Origin: UBA11524 sp963590165
GTDB taxonomy: Bacteria; Bacillota; Clostridia; Christensenellales; Aristaeellaceae
NCBI GenBank assembly: GCA_963590165.1
Contig: CAVANO010000045.1
Coordinates: 1-64,000 of the forward strand
Reading direction: 5' to 3'
Length of the DNA: 64,000 nucleotides
Below the pieces are notes generated by a model. That model saw nothing but the letters and a program-made list of their open reading frames with translations. It was not told where the DNA came from and did not search any database. Each line of letters begins with the position of its first letter. Within the stretch, counting starts at the first letter, position 1. Below are positions 51,345 through 59,081 of the stretch, piece after piece. Position numbers and translations under genes: made by a program.

Positions 51345-51959
51345 TTATTGACGGCGGGCAAGCTCTGCCCAGACGTCATTCAGCGTTACGCCCTGTTGAT
51401 ACAGCAGCACCATCAGGTGATAAAGCAGGTCAGCTGCTTCATACGTGACTTCCTCTTTGCTGCCTTTCATGGCGGCAATGATCGTTTCGCTGGCCTCCTC
51501 GCCGAGCTTCTTGCAAATCTTCTCAACGCCCTTGCCGAGCAGATAATTCGTGTAACTGCCCTCGACCGGATGCGCATCGCGGTCGGCGATGGTGGCGTAA
51601 TCCTGCGCAAGGACAGCAGCGGTTGCAGGCGCTTCCTCATCGACGTACACGTCGTTGAAGAAGCAGCTTTTCGCGCCCGTGTGGCATGCTGCACCGATTT
51701 GCTTGACGGTCAGCAGAATCGTGTCGCCGTCGCAGTCATAGCGCATCGCGACAAGCTGCTGCGTGTGACCGGACGTTTCGCCCTTCTTCCACAGTTGCTG
51801 GCGGCTGCGGCTGAAGTAGGTCGCATAGCCGGTTTCGAGCGTTTTCTCGATGGATTCGCGGTTCATGTAGGCAAGCATCAAGACCTGATTCGTTTCCGCA
51901 TCCTGTGCGATGGCGGGAATCAGACCGTTTGCATCGAATTTAAGCTGACTGAAATCCAT
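51345..51959 (-). CDS. hisIE: Bifunctional phosphoribosyl-AMP cyclohydrolase / phosphoribosyl-ATP pyrophosphatase
   Basis: A 204-residue fusion for histidine steps 2 and 3. The HisI domain (1-108) has AYMNRESIEKTLETGYATYF, SRSRQQLWKKGETSGHTQ and metal-binding DCDGDTILL with ACHTG; the HisE domain (about 112-204) has EGSYTNYLLGKGVEKICKKL and GEEASETIIAA. Last gene of the his operon, 2 bases after hisA. Confidence 0.97.
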   Translation of the reverse strand: MDFSQLKFDANGLIPAIAQDAETNQVLMLAYMNRESIEKTLETGYATYFSRSRQQLWKKGETSGHTQQLVAMRYDCDGDTILLTVKQIGAACHTGAKSCFFNDVYVDEEAPATAAVLAQDYATIADRDAHPVEGSYTNYLLGKGVEKICKKLGEEASETIIAAMKGSKEEVTYEAADLLYHLMVLLYQQGVTLNDVWAELARRQ

Positions 51960-51961
51960 GA

Positions 51962-52678
51962 TTATTCTCCTTTAACTGCCTGAATGGCATCCTGCACGCT
52001 GACGACACCTTCATACATGGCGCGCCCGAGAATCGCGCCTGCACAGCCGATGCTGCGGAGCGCGAGCAAATCCTTGATGCTGCTGACTCCTCCTGAGCCG
52101 ATAATTTGCAGACTGGTTTCGTCAACCAGGCGGCGCGTTGCATCGATGTTCGGTCCCTGCATCATGCCGTCACGGCTGATGTCGGTGTAAATGATGGTGT
52201 CAACGCCGACATCATGCATGCGTTTGGCGACATCGACCGCCGTCAAAGAGGACGTTTCGACCCAGCCGCGTGTGGCGACAAGACCGTCCTTTGCATCCAG
52301 CCCAACGGCGATTTTGCCAGGAAATTCGCGGCATGCCTCCGCCACAAGCGCCGGTTTTTCGATGGCTGCCGTGCCGATGATGCACCGCGTGACACCTGCC
52401 TCGATGCGCAAGGCAATGTCCTGCATCGTGCGCAGACCACCGCCGAGTTCAACCTGTCCGCCGAAAGCAGCGATCACCTCGCGGATGAGCGGCAGATGAG
52501 CGGTTTTGCCCTCGAAGGCGGCTGTCAGGTCGACAAGATGCAGCCATTCGGCTCCCTGTGCACGCCACTGCGCAGCAAGTTCTACCGGATTGCCGAAAAC
52601 GGTTACATCATTCCGGCGTCCCTGACGCAGTCGGACGGCGCGCCCATCCAGCATGTCGATGACGGGATAAATCTGCAT
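51962..52678 (-). CDS. hisA: Phosphoribosylformimino-AICAR ribotide isomerase HisA
   Basis: A 238-residue TIM-barrel isomerase. IYPVIDMLDGRAVRLRQG at the start holds the catalytic Asp; YTDISRDGMMQGPNIDAT carries the second Asp and a phosphate site with IGSGGVSS. Length normal. Confidence 0.97.
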   Translation of the reverse strand: MQIYPVIDMLDGRAVRLRQGRRNDVTVFGNPVELAAQWRAQGAEWLHLVDLTAAFEGKTAHLPLIREVIAAFGGQVELGGGLRTMQDIALRIEAGVTRCIIGTAAIEKPALVAEACREFPGKIAVGLDAKDGLVATRGWVETSSLTAVDVAKRMHDVGVDTIIYTDISRDGMMQGPNIDATRRLVDETSLQIIGSGGVSSIKDLLALRSIGCAGAILGRAMYEGVVSVQDAIQAVKGE

Positions 52679-52690
52679 GACAGTTCCTCC

Positions 52691-53278
52691 TTAGTCAAGC
52701 GTACCTTTGGTGGACAGAACCCCCTGAATGCGCTGGTCGACAGCAGCGGCATCCCGAAGCGCAAGCCCGAACGCTTTGAACAGCGCCTCCATTTTGTGAT
52801 GGTCATTCTTGCCGTAAAGCACTTTCAGATGCAGTGTCAGACCGGCATTCACGGCGACAGCGCGGAAAAATTCCTCCGCCAGCTGCGTATCGAGCTGACC
52901 GCACATCGGCGAAGAAAATTCTGCATCAAAGACGAGATACGGTCTGCCGGAAATGTCCAGCGAACAGAAGGCAAGCGACTCGTCCATGGGCATGTACGCG
53001 CTGCCTGTGCGGCGGATGCCGACCCTGTCGCCGAGCGCATCGCGGATTGCCCGTCCGAGACAAATGCCAATGTCCTCGACCGTGTGGTGTGCATCTACGT
53101 CCAAATCACCTTGGCAATGCAGGGATAAATCAGCCTGTGCGAACCGGCAGAAGGCATCCAGCATGTGATTGAAGAAGCCGATGCCGCTGGACAAATTTGT
53201 TTTTCCGCTGCCGTCCAGCGAAAAAGTCAGGTCAATGTCCGTTTCGCGCGTTGTCCGCGTGATGTGTGATTCGCGCAT
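52691..53278 (-). CDS. hisB: Imidazoleglycerol-phosphate dehydratase
   Basis: A 195-residue monofunctional HisB. GIGFFNHMLDAFCRFAQADL, DAHHTVEDIGICLGRA and KNDHHKMEALFKAFG carry the manganese-binding histidines. ATG 53278 is chosen because AGGAGG sits 7 bases upstream; the ATG at 53284 is too close to it. Confidence 0.96.
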   Translation of the reverse strand: MRESHITRTTRETDIDLTFSLDGSGKTNLSSGIGFFNHMLDAFCRFAQADLSLHCQGDLDVDAHHTVEDIGICLGRAIRDALGDRVGIRRTGSAYMPMDESLAFCSLDISGRPYLVFDAEFSSPMCGQLDTQLAEEFFRAVAVNAGLTLHLKVLYGKNDHHKMEALFKAFGLALRDAAAVDQRIQGVLSTKGTLD

Positions 53279-53280
53279 GG

Positions 53281-54594
53281 TCATTCCTCCTGATTGGTAC
53301 CGATTTCCTTGCCGAAACGGATGGCAACGGCGTTCGCATGGGCATCAAGCCCTTCCTGATGCGCCAAAAGCATGACCTGCGAGGACACACGCTCCAGTTC
53401 CTCGCGCGAGCAGCAAATCAGGCTGGATTTCTTCACAAAATCATCAACGGACAGCGGCGAGAAAAAACGTGCCGTTCCGCTTGTCGGCAGGACGTGGTTC
53501 GGACCAGCAAGATAGTCGCCGAGCGGTTCGGGCGAATAGTGTCCGAGGAAGATGGCACCTGCGTTTTCAATCAGCGGCAGCAGCGCATACGGGTCGGCGA
53601 CAGAAAGTTCCATGTGTTCCGGTGCGATTTGATTGGCGATGTCCGCGCAGTCACGAAGGGTCGGTGCAACAACGATGGTGCCGTAGGCAGTCAGGCTCTT
53701 GTCGATGACCTCACGCCGCGGAAGGAGTGCCGTCTGCCGTGCCAGTTCATCCTGCACGCAGGACGCAAGGAAGGCACTGTTCGTGACGAGAATGGCGGCG
53801 GCAAGCGGATCATGCTCTGCCTGTGAAAGCAGGTCAGCTGCGACATAGCGCGGGTCTGCGCTGTCGTCCGCAATGACGAGCACTTCACTGGGACCTGCGA
53901 CCATGTCAATGCCGACATAGCCGAACACCTCGCGTTTGGCGTTAGCAACGTAGATATTGCCCGGACCGGTGATCTTGTCCACGCGCGGAATGCTTTCGGT
54001 GCCGAATGCAAGCGCCGCAATCGCCTGCGCGCCGCCAACCTTGTAAATCTTGTCGACGCCGGCAAGGTCGGCAGCAACGAGCGTAAGCGGATAGCTGACG
54101 CTGCCGTCAGGCGAAGGCGGCGTAACCATGATGATTTCCTTGACGCCGGCAACCTTGGCCGGCAATACATTCATCAGCACTGAGGACGGATACGCCGCTG
54201 TGCCGCCGGGAACATACACACCGACGCGGCGCAATGGTGTGATTTTCTGTCCGAGGGAGATGGCACTGTCGAAATTCAGCCACGTGTTCTGCTTTTGGCG
54301 CTCGTGGAAGGCGGTGATGCGGCGAGCAGCCTCGCGCATGGCATCGAGCCATTCGGGAGACGCCGCCTTGTATGCGCGGTCGATTTCCTCACGGGTGACG
54401 AGCACGTTCTCTGCCGACATCTGCGCATGGTCAAAGCGGAGCGTATAGTCAAACAGCGCCTGATCGCCTTCCTCACGCACGCGTGACACGATTTCGCGGA
54501 CGCGGCGCGATACGTCTTCATTCTGCAACTGGGAGCGGTTCATGACGCGCTGTTTGAGCGCGGCAGTGTCGGAAAATTGCAAAATCGGAATCAT
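53281..54594 (-). CDS. hisD: Histidinol dehydrogenase
   Basis: A 437-residue zinc enzyme doing the last two oxidation steps of histidine synthesis. VGVYVPGGTAAYPSSVLMN, KVGGAQAIAALAFGTESIP, GPGNIYVANAKR and the zinc-site SQAEHDP are conserved. ATG 54594 overlaps the hisG stop by 4 bases. Confidence 0.97.
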   Translation of the reverse strand: MIPILQFSDTAALKQRVMNRSQLQNEDVSRRVREIVSRVREEGDQALFDYTLRFDHAQMSAENVLVTREEIDRAYKAASPEWLDAMREAARRITAFHERQKQNTWLNFDSAISLGQKITPLRRVGVYVPGGTAAYPSSVLMNVLPAKVAGVKEIIMVTPPSPDGSVSYPLTLVAADLAGVDKIYKVGGAQAIAALAFGTESIPRVDKITGPGNIYVANAKREVFGYVGIDMVAGPSEVLVIADDSADPRYVAADLLSQAEHDPLAAAILVTNSAFLASCVQDELARQTALLPRREVIDKSLTAYGTIVVAPTLRDCADIANQIAPEHMELSVADPYALLPLIENAGAIFLGHYSPEPLGDYLAGPNHVLPTSGTARFFSPLSVDDFVKKSSLICCSREELERVSSQVMLLAHQEGLDAHANAVAIRFGKEIGTNQEE

Positions 54595-55250
54595 GCTTGT
54601 TCCTCCTGCATGGCGGTAAGGAGCGATGACAGTCCGCTGATGATTTCGCGGATGCGCTCCCGCTTTGTTTTCATGGCAACACGGTTGACGACGAGCCGCG
54701 CCGATACGCTGCAAATCTCTTCGAGTACGGTCAGACCGTTGGCGCGCAGCGTTGAGCCGCTTTCGACAATGTCAAGGATGACGTCAGACAGGCCGATGAT
54801 AGGACCGAGCTCCACCGAACCGTGCAGTTCGATGATTTCAATCGTCTGCCCCTTGCTTTCATAGTAGCTTCGGGCGATGTTGGGATATTTTGTGGCAACG
54901 CGGAAGGTGGCGCGGTTGACGCTGCCGATTTGCTGTGCAGGGCAGCCTGCCACGCAGAGACGACATTTGCCGAAACCTAAATCGAGCACCTCGTACAGCT
55001 CGCGTCCCGCTTCGAGCAGCGTATCCTTGCCGACCACGCCGAGGTCAGCCACGCCGTGATCGACATACGTCGGCACATCAGACGGTTTGACAAGGATGAA
55101 GCGGACGTTCTGCTTTCTGTCCCACAGGACGAGTTGCCGCCCGGGATCACGCGGCTCTGAACAGTCGATGCCGAGCTGTTCAAGCAGCTCAAACGCCTGC
55201 TCTGCCAAACGACCTTTTGCCAGCGCAAAGGTTATAACCGGCTGAGCCAT
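54591..55250 (-). CDS. hisG: ATP phosphoribosyltransferase, short form
   Basis: A 219-residue catalytic subunit for the first histidine step. FALAKGRLAEQAFELLEQLG, DLGVVGKDTLLE and ELHGSVELGP ... DVILDIVESGSTLRANGL are typical. It lacks the C-terminal regulatory domain, so it needs HisZ, which is encoded just upstream with a 1-base overlap. Confidence 0.97.
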   Translation of the reverse strand: MAQPVITFALAKGRLAEQAFELLEQLGIDCSEPRDPGRQLVLWDRKQNVRFILVKPSDVPTYVDHGVADLGVVGKDTLLEAGRELYEVLDLGFGKCRLCVAGCPAQQIGSVNRATFRVATKYPNIARSYYESKGQTIEIIELHGSVELGPIIGLSDVILDIVESGSTLRANGLTVLEEICSVSARLVVNRVAMKTKRERIREIISGLSSLLTAMQEEQA

Positions 55251-56458
55251 CAGAACACCGCCTTTCCGTATTGCTCCAGGAAGCTGCCGTTCAGGTAAAC
55301 GGCGGACGATGCTTCGCCGTCATCGACACGCTTGCGGAGCGCCTCAGCGTCCAGCCCATACATCAGCGCGACCGATACGCCCTTCTCGCGCTGTCGGCGT
55401 GCGTAGGATGCTGCCAGCTGCAGACAGCCGGGTGCGAACGATACGACGACATCCGGCTTCGGCGGCGCGAACGATACGCCCTGGCGTTCCAGTGCCATCA
55501 TCGTGAGCTTGAGTGACAGTGCAAAGCCGGTTGCAGGGAGCGGGCGTCCGAACTGCGCCGGCAGCCCGTCATACCGCCCACCCGACAGTAGCGGCTGACC
55601 AAGCTCGCCGACAAGCCCGTGAAACACCATGCCGGAGTAATAATTCACCTGCTGTGCCAGCCCGAGGTCGATGCTCACGCAGTCCGCGCAGCCGTCATCT
55701 GCCAGAATTGCAATCACCTGCCGAAGCCGTGCGATGGCGTTCAGGCACAGCGGACTCTGTGTCAGTTGCTCTGCCTCATCGAGCACGCTGAAGTCGCCGA
55801 AGAGCTGCGGCAGGCGCATCAGGCGGTCGGACACGTCACGCTCAAGACCGAGTGTATCAAGATAGAGCTGCATGTCCAGCGCGTTCTTGTGCGCCATGAG
55901 CTCGCGAACGGCGGCGCACTGTTCCGGCGTCAATCCGGCCTCCTGCAGGAAGCCATTGACAAATTGTACCTCGCCCAGCTCAATCAGAAAGTCGTGGAGT
56001 CCGGCGGAACGCAGCGCCTCGATGGCGAGTGCAATAACCTCCGCATCGGATTGCGCGCTGCCTTCCCCCATCAGCTCAACGCCTGCCTGCGTGTCCTCGC
56101 AGAGCAGCGAAAGCGTTTCGGAATGGAATTTCGCCGCGCTTTGCACATAGCACAGGCGAAGCGGCAGCGGCGCATTTTCCAGCCGCCCGGAAGCGAGCCG
56201 GACAGCCGGAATGGTCGAATCGGGGCGAATCGCGAGGATGCGCGACTGCGGGTCGAACGTTTTCCAGACCTGCTCGGGTCGATAGCCGAACGTGGTGTCA
56301 TCGAGTGTGTCATAATATTCCAGCAGCGGCGTCTCGATTTCCTGATATCCGTTCAGGGTGAACAGCCGCCGCAGCTTGCTTTCTAAGATACGCTTGCCCG
56401 CGCATTCACCGGGGAGCGTGTCCTGCATGCCGTGGGGGATTTGCAGTCTGCGACGCAT
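55250..56458 (-). CDS. hisZ: ATP phosphoribosyltransferase regulatory subunit HisZ
   Basis: A 402-residue HisRS-like protein without tRNA-charging function. PHGMQDTLPGECAGKRILES, motif-2-like RLCYVQSAAKF and LLSGGRYDGL indicate the class II fold. It forms the hetero-octamer with short HisG and mediates histidine feedback. First gene of hisZ-G-D-B-A-IE; GGAGGCGG lies upstream of the ATG. Confidence 0.94.
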   Translation of the reverse strand: MRRRLQIPHGMQDTLPGECAGKRILESKLRRLFTLNGYQEIETPLLEYYDTLDDTTFGYRPEQVWKTFDPQSRILAIRPDSTIPAVRLASGRLENAPLPLRLCYVQSAAKFHSETLSLLCEDTQAGVELMGEGSAQSDAEVIALAIEALRSAGLHDFLIELGEVQFVNGFLQEAGLTPEQCAAVRELMAHKNALDMQLYLDTLGLERDVSDRLMRLPQLFGDFSVLDEAEQLTQSPLCLNAIARLRQVIAILADDGCADCVSIDLGLAQQVNYYSGMVFHGLVGELGQPLLSGGRYDGLPAQFGRPLPATGFALSLKLTMMALERQGVSFAPPKPDVVVSFAPGCLQLAASYARRQREKGVSVALMYGLDAEALRKRVDDGEASSAVYLNGSFLEQYGKAVF

Positions 56459-56513
56459 CGTTGAGCCGCCTCCTGTTTCACTGATTTAATGCGATAAAGC
56501 ACTAACGTAATAA

Positions 56514-56541
56514 ATTATAACAGAACTCTGCAATTTGTCAA
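56514..56541 (-). promoter_or_regulatory. Promoter of the his operon
   Basis: Minus strand TTGACA (56541-56536), 16 bases, TATAAT (56519-56514). The untranslated leader is only about 50 bases, with no T-box or His-rich leader ORF visible. Confidence 0.85.
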
Positions 56542-56564
56542 GTGGTTTCATAAAAATCAGAAAA

Positions 56565-56580
56565 GTTAGCCTAAACTAAC
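56565..56580. promoter_or_regulatory. Operator box 1, GTTAG-N6-CTAAC
   Basis: GTTAGCCTAAACTAAC lies 8 bases ahead of the -35 of the DUF3793-flavodoxin promoter. It also holds the inner dyad TTAG-C-CTAA, and the surrounding 19 bases agree with the DtxR/IdeR iron box at about 15 positions. It may also face the divergent his promoter. Confidence 0.65.
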
Positions 56581-56588
56581 AAAAACGC

Positions 56589-56617
56589 TTGACAATTCTA
56601 CGTATATCCAGTACAAT
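56589..56617 (+). promoter_or_regulatory. Promoter of DUF3793-flavodoxin
   Basis: TTGACA (56589-56594), 17 bases, TACAAT (56612-56617), bracketed by the two operator boxes. Confidence 0.85.
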
Positions 56618-56622
56618 ATCAA

Positions 56623-56640
56623 TGTTAGTTGCAACTAACA
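56623..56640. promoter_or_regulatory. Operator box 2, perfect 18-bp palindrome
   Basis: TGTTAGTTGCAACTAACA starts 5 bases after the -10 and covers the expected transcription start. It has the same GTTAG-N6-CTAAC frame as box 1, so one repressor probably binds both. Confidence 0.75.
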
Positions 56641-56660
56641 CAAGAACATTGGAGGGCATT

Positions 56661-57212
56661 ATGCTGGAAAGAGCGCTGATTGACCACGGTTCGCCTACGC
56701 TTGCCAATCTGAAGGTCGGCAGCCTGTTTACGGCATCGTGCGCCGACCGCGATGACTTTCGGGAAGAGCTCCACAGGGTGACGCAGGTACTGGCATCACG
56801 CGGCGTGACGATGACGGTGCTGCGGTGTCGGCAGGAGCATGCACTGGTGTATGTATACCGAGCTGAGGCGCTTTTGAGGTTGCTGAATCAGCCGGATATC
56901 GCGCACTTTTTGCATGCACTGGGCTATCAGCAGCTGACGATCGATGCATCATTATCTTTTCTGCAGATGCGGCTGGCGGAATCGCCCTGCTTCCCACATG
57001 AAATCGGCGTATTTCTGGGCTATCCGCTCAGCGACGTGATTGCCTTCATGCGCAACGGAGGACGCGGCTGCCTATGCACCGGCTGCTGGAAGGTGTATAC
57101 GAACGAGTGTGAGGCGCTGCGCATCTTTGAGCGCTACAGGGCGTGCAGGAACGCGTATCAAGCGTTGTTCCGCGCAGGATGGCCGCTGGAAAAGCTGACT
57201 GTCCGCGCGTAA
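56661..57212 (+). CDS. DUF3793 family protein
   Basis: A 183-residue protein. ALIDHGSPTLANLKVGSLFT, FPHEIGVFLGYPLSDVIAF and GCWKVYTNECEALRIFERY are the conserved blocks. Relatives of unknown function often sit with feo iron-uptake and flavodoxin genes. GGAGGG precedes ATG 56661. The twin operators and the flavodoxin downstream suggest expression under iron limitation. Confidence 0.88.
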   Translation: MLERALIDHGSPTLANLKVGSLFTASCADRDDFREELHRVTQVLASRGVTMTVLRCRQEHALVYVYRAEALLRLLNQPDIAHFLHALGYQQLTIDASLSFLQMRLAESPCFPHEIGVFLGYPLSDVIAFMRNGGRGCLCTGCWKVYTNECEALRIFERYRACRNAYQALFRAGWPLEKLTVRA

Positions 57213-57248
57213 TCATATTATAATATTATAATGAAGGGAATGATTTTC

Positions 57249-57647
57249 ATGAGCAAGGTCGCAGTGGTTTACTGGTCGGGCACGGGCAACACGCAGGCAA
57301 TGGCGGAGGCAATGGCAAAGCAGGTCGGCGCTGACCTGTATACGGCAGGGGAGTTTTCGGCGGACAAGGCGGCGTCATACGATGCGCTGGCATTCGGTTG
57401 CAGCGCGATGGGCGCTGAACAGCTGGAAGAGGACGAGTTCGAGCCGATGTGGAAGGCGGTTGCCCCGACGCTCGGCAGCAAAAAGATTGTGCTGTTCGGC
57501 AGCTATGGCTGGGGCGGCGGTGAATGGATGGATACGTGGAAGAAAGAAAGCCAAAATCTGAATATCGTCGACACGGTGATTTGCCAGGACGCGCCGGATG
57601 ATAATGCACTCGCTGCCTGTTGCGCGGCAGCGGATCAGTTGAAGTAA
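57249..57647 (+). CDS. Flavodoxin
   Basis: A 132-residue FMN electron carrier of the short clostridial type. The phosphate loop is WSGTGNTQAMAEAMA near residue 8; GCSAMGAEQLEEDEFEPMW and GSYGWGGGEWMDTWK are the FMN-flanking loops. Flavodoxin replaces ferredoxin when iron is scarce in many anaerobes. AAGGGA lies 9 bases before ATG 57249. It follows DUF3793 by 36 AT-rich bases and shares its promoter. Confidence 0.95.
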   Translation: MSKVAVVYWSGTGNTQAMAEAMAKQVGADLYTAGEFSADKAASYDALAFGCSAMGAEQLEEDEFEPMWKAVAPTLGSKKIVLFGSYGWGGGEWMDTWKKESQNLNIVDTVICQDAPDDNALAACCAAADQLK

Positions 57648-57681
57648 ACGAATGTACCTTCCTGTGCGCGGATCATCCTCC

Positions 57682-57710
57682 TTGATTCTCCGGCACATTC
57701 ATGTTATAAT
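57682..57710 (+). promoter_or_regulatory. Promoter of the DUF3574-like gene
   Basis: TTGATT (57682-57687), 17 bases, TATAAT (57705-57710). Confidence 0.82.
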
Positions 57711-57755
57711 GTGCTCTGGATCGCCTTTAGGCGGTGCAGCGAAGGAGTGACTGTG

Positions 57756-58208
57756 ATGGAAAACAGGCAAAATAAAGGGGTTCGCGTATTTCTGGTGATT
57801 GTGACGGTGCTGTTGGTTGCAAATCTTGTTGTGACGGGCATCGTGCTGTGCAATCAGTACGGCGCGAAGGAGCCAAACGCTGATGTTCAGACGAAGTACA
57901 CGCTGTATATCGGCACGAACGACAAGGACACGTATCAGCAGGAGATTCCGCTGGATGAATGCCGAAGCATTGTCACGGAAATCTGCACGCGCCATACCGG
58001 CGGCTGCACGCTGATGGACGCGGCTGGCTACTGGGCGGACGACACGGGCAGCATCACGTGCGAGCAGACGATTGCGTGTGTGCTGGAGGACATTTCCGCT
58101 GAGGAAGTTCATGCGATTGCGGATGAGGTCATCACGGCGTTGAATCAGAATTCCGTGCTGATTGAAACGGAAACGGTCGGCAGCGAATTCTACTACGGCA
58201 GCAAGTAA
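57756..58208 (+). CDS. Membrane-anchored DUF3574-like protein
   Basis: A 150-residue protein with an N-terminal membrane helix (about residues 10-31) and an extracytoplasmic domain. KYTLYIGTNDKDTYQQEI, GGCTLMDAAGYWADDTGSI and the end ALNQNSVLIETE follow the DUF3574 order (tLyfG ... GlTv.da.GqW ... QesVl). Function unknown. GAAGGAG lies 8 bases before ATG 57756. Confidence 0.7.
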   Translation: MENRQNKGVRVFLVIVTVLLVANLVVTGIVLCNQYGAKEPNADVQTKYTLYIGTNDKDTYQQEIPLDECRSIVTEICTRHTGGCTLMDAAGYWADDTGSITCEQTIACVLEDISAEEVHAIADEVITALNQNSVLIETETVGSEFYYGSK

Positions 58209-58215
58209 ACAAACA

Positions 58216-58254
58216 AAGCGGCAGGGGAGTGCATCCCTTGCCGCCATTTTTATT
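58216..58254. terminator. Bidirectional terminator between DUF3574-like and VanZ genes
   Basis: GCGGCAGGGG / CCCTTGCCGC with CATTTTTATT on the plus strand and TTTGTTTGTTT on the minus strand. Confidence 0.82.
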
Positions 58255-58807
58255 CATTTTCCGGAGTATACGTGCAGCTTTGCGGAATCCGCCGATACAG
58301 CCACAGCCCGAACAGCGCGCCGAGCGTGTTGTTCAGCAAATCATCCGTTTCGAACCAGCCGAGCTGCAGGAACAACTGACAGCACTCGATGAAGAGCGAC
58401 AGCAGCAGTCCGAGCAACAGAACCAGCCATGCGTTCATCCGCCGATATGACGCCGCCAGCAGAAAGCCGAACGGCAGGAACAGCACGATGTTCTGCGCGA
58501 TGCCGACAAGCGGCTTCAGGATGGGTTCGTTTGCAGTCAATGCGCCGCTCAGCAGCTGCCCAACGTCCTCGAATGTCCATACGGACCAGCCGAATACTTC
58601 CAGCAGCGCCCGAAACGGCACGAAAACAACCGGATATTCGCCGGCAGTGCGCGTAAACAGCGTGAACGTCCAGTTGAGGAGCAGGTACGCCAGAATCAGC
58701 AGGCGCATGATTTGCTGGAAACGCGGCAGCGACAGGTGGCTTCTGAGCTGCTCGGTGATGATGACCATCAGTGCCACCAGCAGCAGCGCGGTGATCAGTA
58801 GAATCAT
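58250..58807 (-). CDS. VanZ-like family membrane protein
   Basis: A 185-residue protein with about four to five membrane helices. NIVLFLPFGFLLAASY and LFIECCQLFLQLGWFETDDL with NNTLGALFG are the VanZ signature. VanZ gives low teicoplanin resistance in enterococci; the wider family is of unknown role. Start overlaps the PqqD-like gene by 4 bases, which makes it the last member of the RiPP operon. It may provide self-protection (inference). Confidence 0.88.
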   Translation of the reverse strand: MILLITALLLVALMVIITEQLRSHLSLPRFQQIMRLLILAYLLLNWTFTLFTRTAGEYPVVFVPFRALLEVFGWSVWTFEDVGQLLSGALTANEPILKPLVGIAQNIVLFLPFGFLLAASYRRMNAWLVLLLGLLLSLFIECCQLFLQLGWFETDDLLNNTLGALFGLWLYRRIPQSCTYTPENE

Positions 58808-59070
58808 TCTGCCTCCAGCGCCGGCTTGACGCTCTGCAAAAATTCCTGCAGGTCACGGGCAGCAGTCGCTTCGTCAAGTCCTTCGTAGCGCGCACACATC
58901 CGCTGAATCAGCGCATCTGCCGTGATGTCCTCCGCAAGCTGCTCCCACAGCCATGCGCCCGATGCGTTCAGCCGAACAAGCCCGTTAAAGTGCATGTTTT
59001 CCGCGCCGATAGGCACAAGGATATATTCGTCCGCCATTTTCTTGAGCAGGAAATCCTTCTTTGCTTTCAT
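58804..59070 (-). CDS. PqqD-like RiPP recognition element protein
   Basis: An 88-residue winged-helix protein. KDFLLKKMADEYILVPIG, RLNASGAWLWEQLAEDITAD and YEGLDEATAARDLQEFLQ give the PqqD pattern of a three-stranded wing and three helices. PqqD-like proteins bind the leader peptide and present it to the radical SAM enzyme encoded 11 bases upstream. Confidence 0.92.
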   Translation of the reverse strand: MKAKKDFLLKKMADEYILVPIGAENMHFNGLVRLNASGAWLWEQLAEDITADALIQRMCARYEGLDEATAARDLQEFLQSVKPALEAE

Positions 59071-59081
59071 GATGCATGTCC

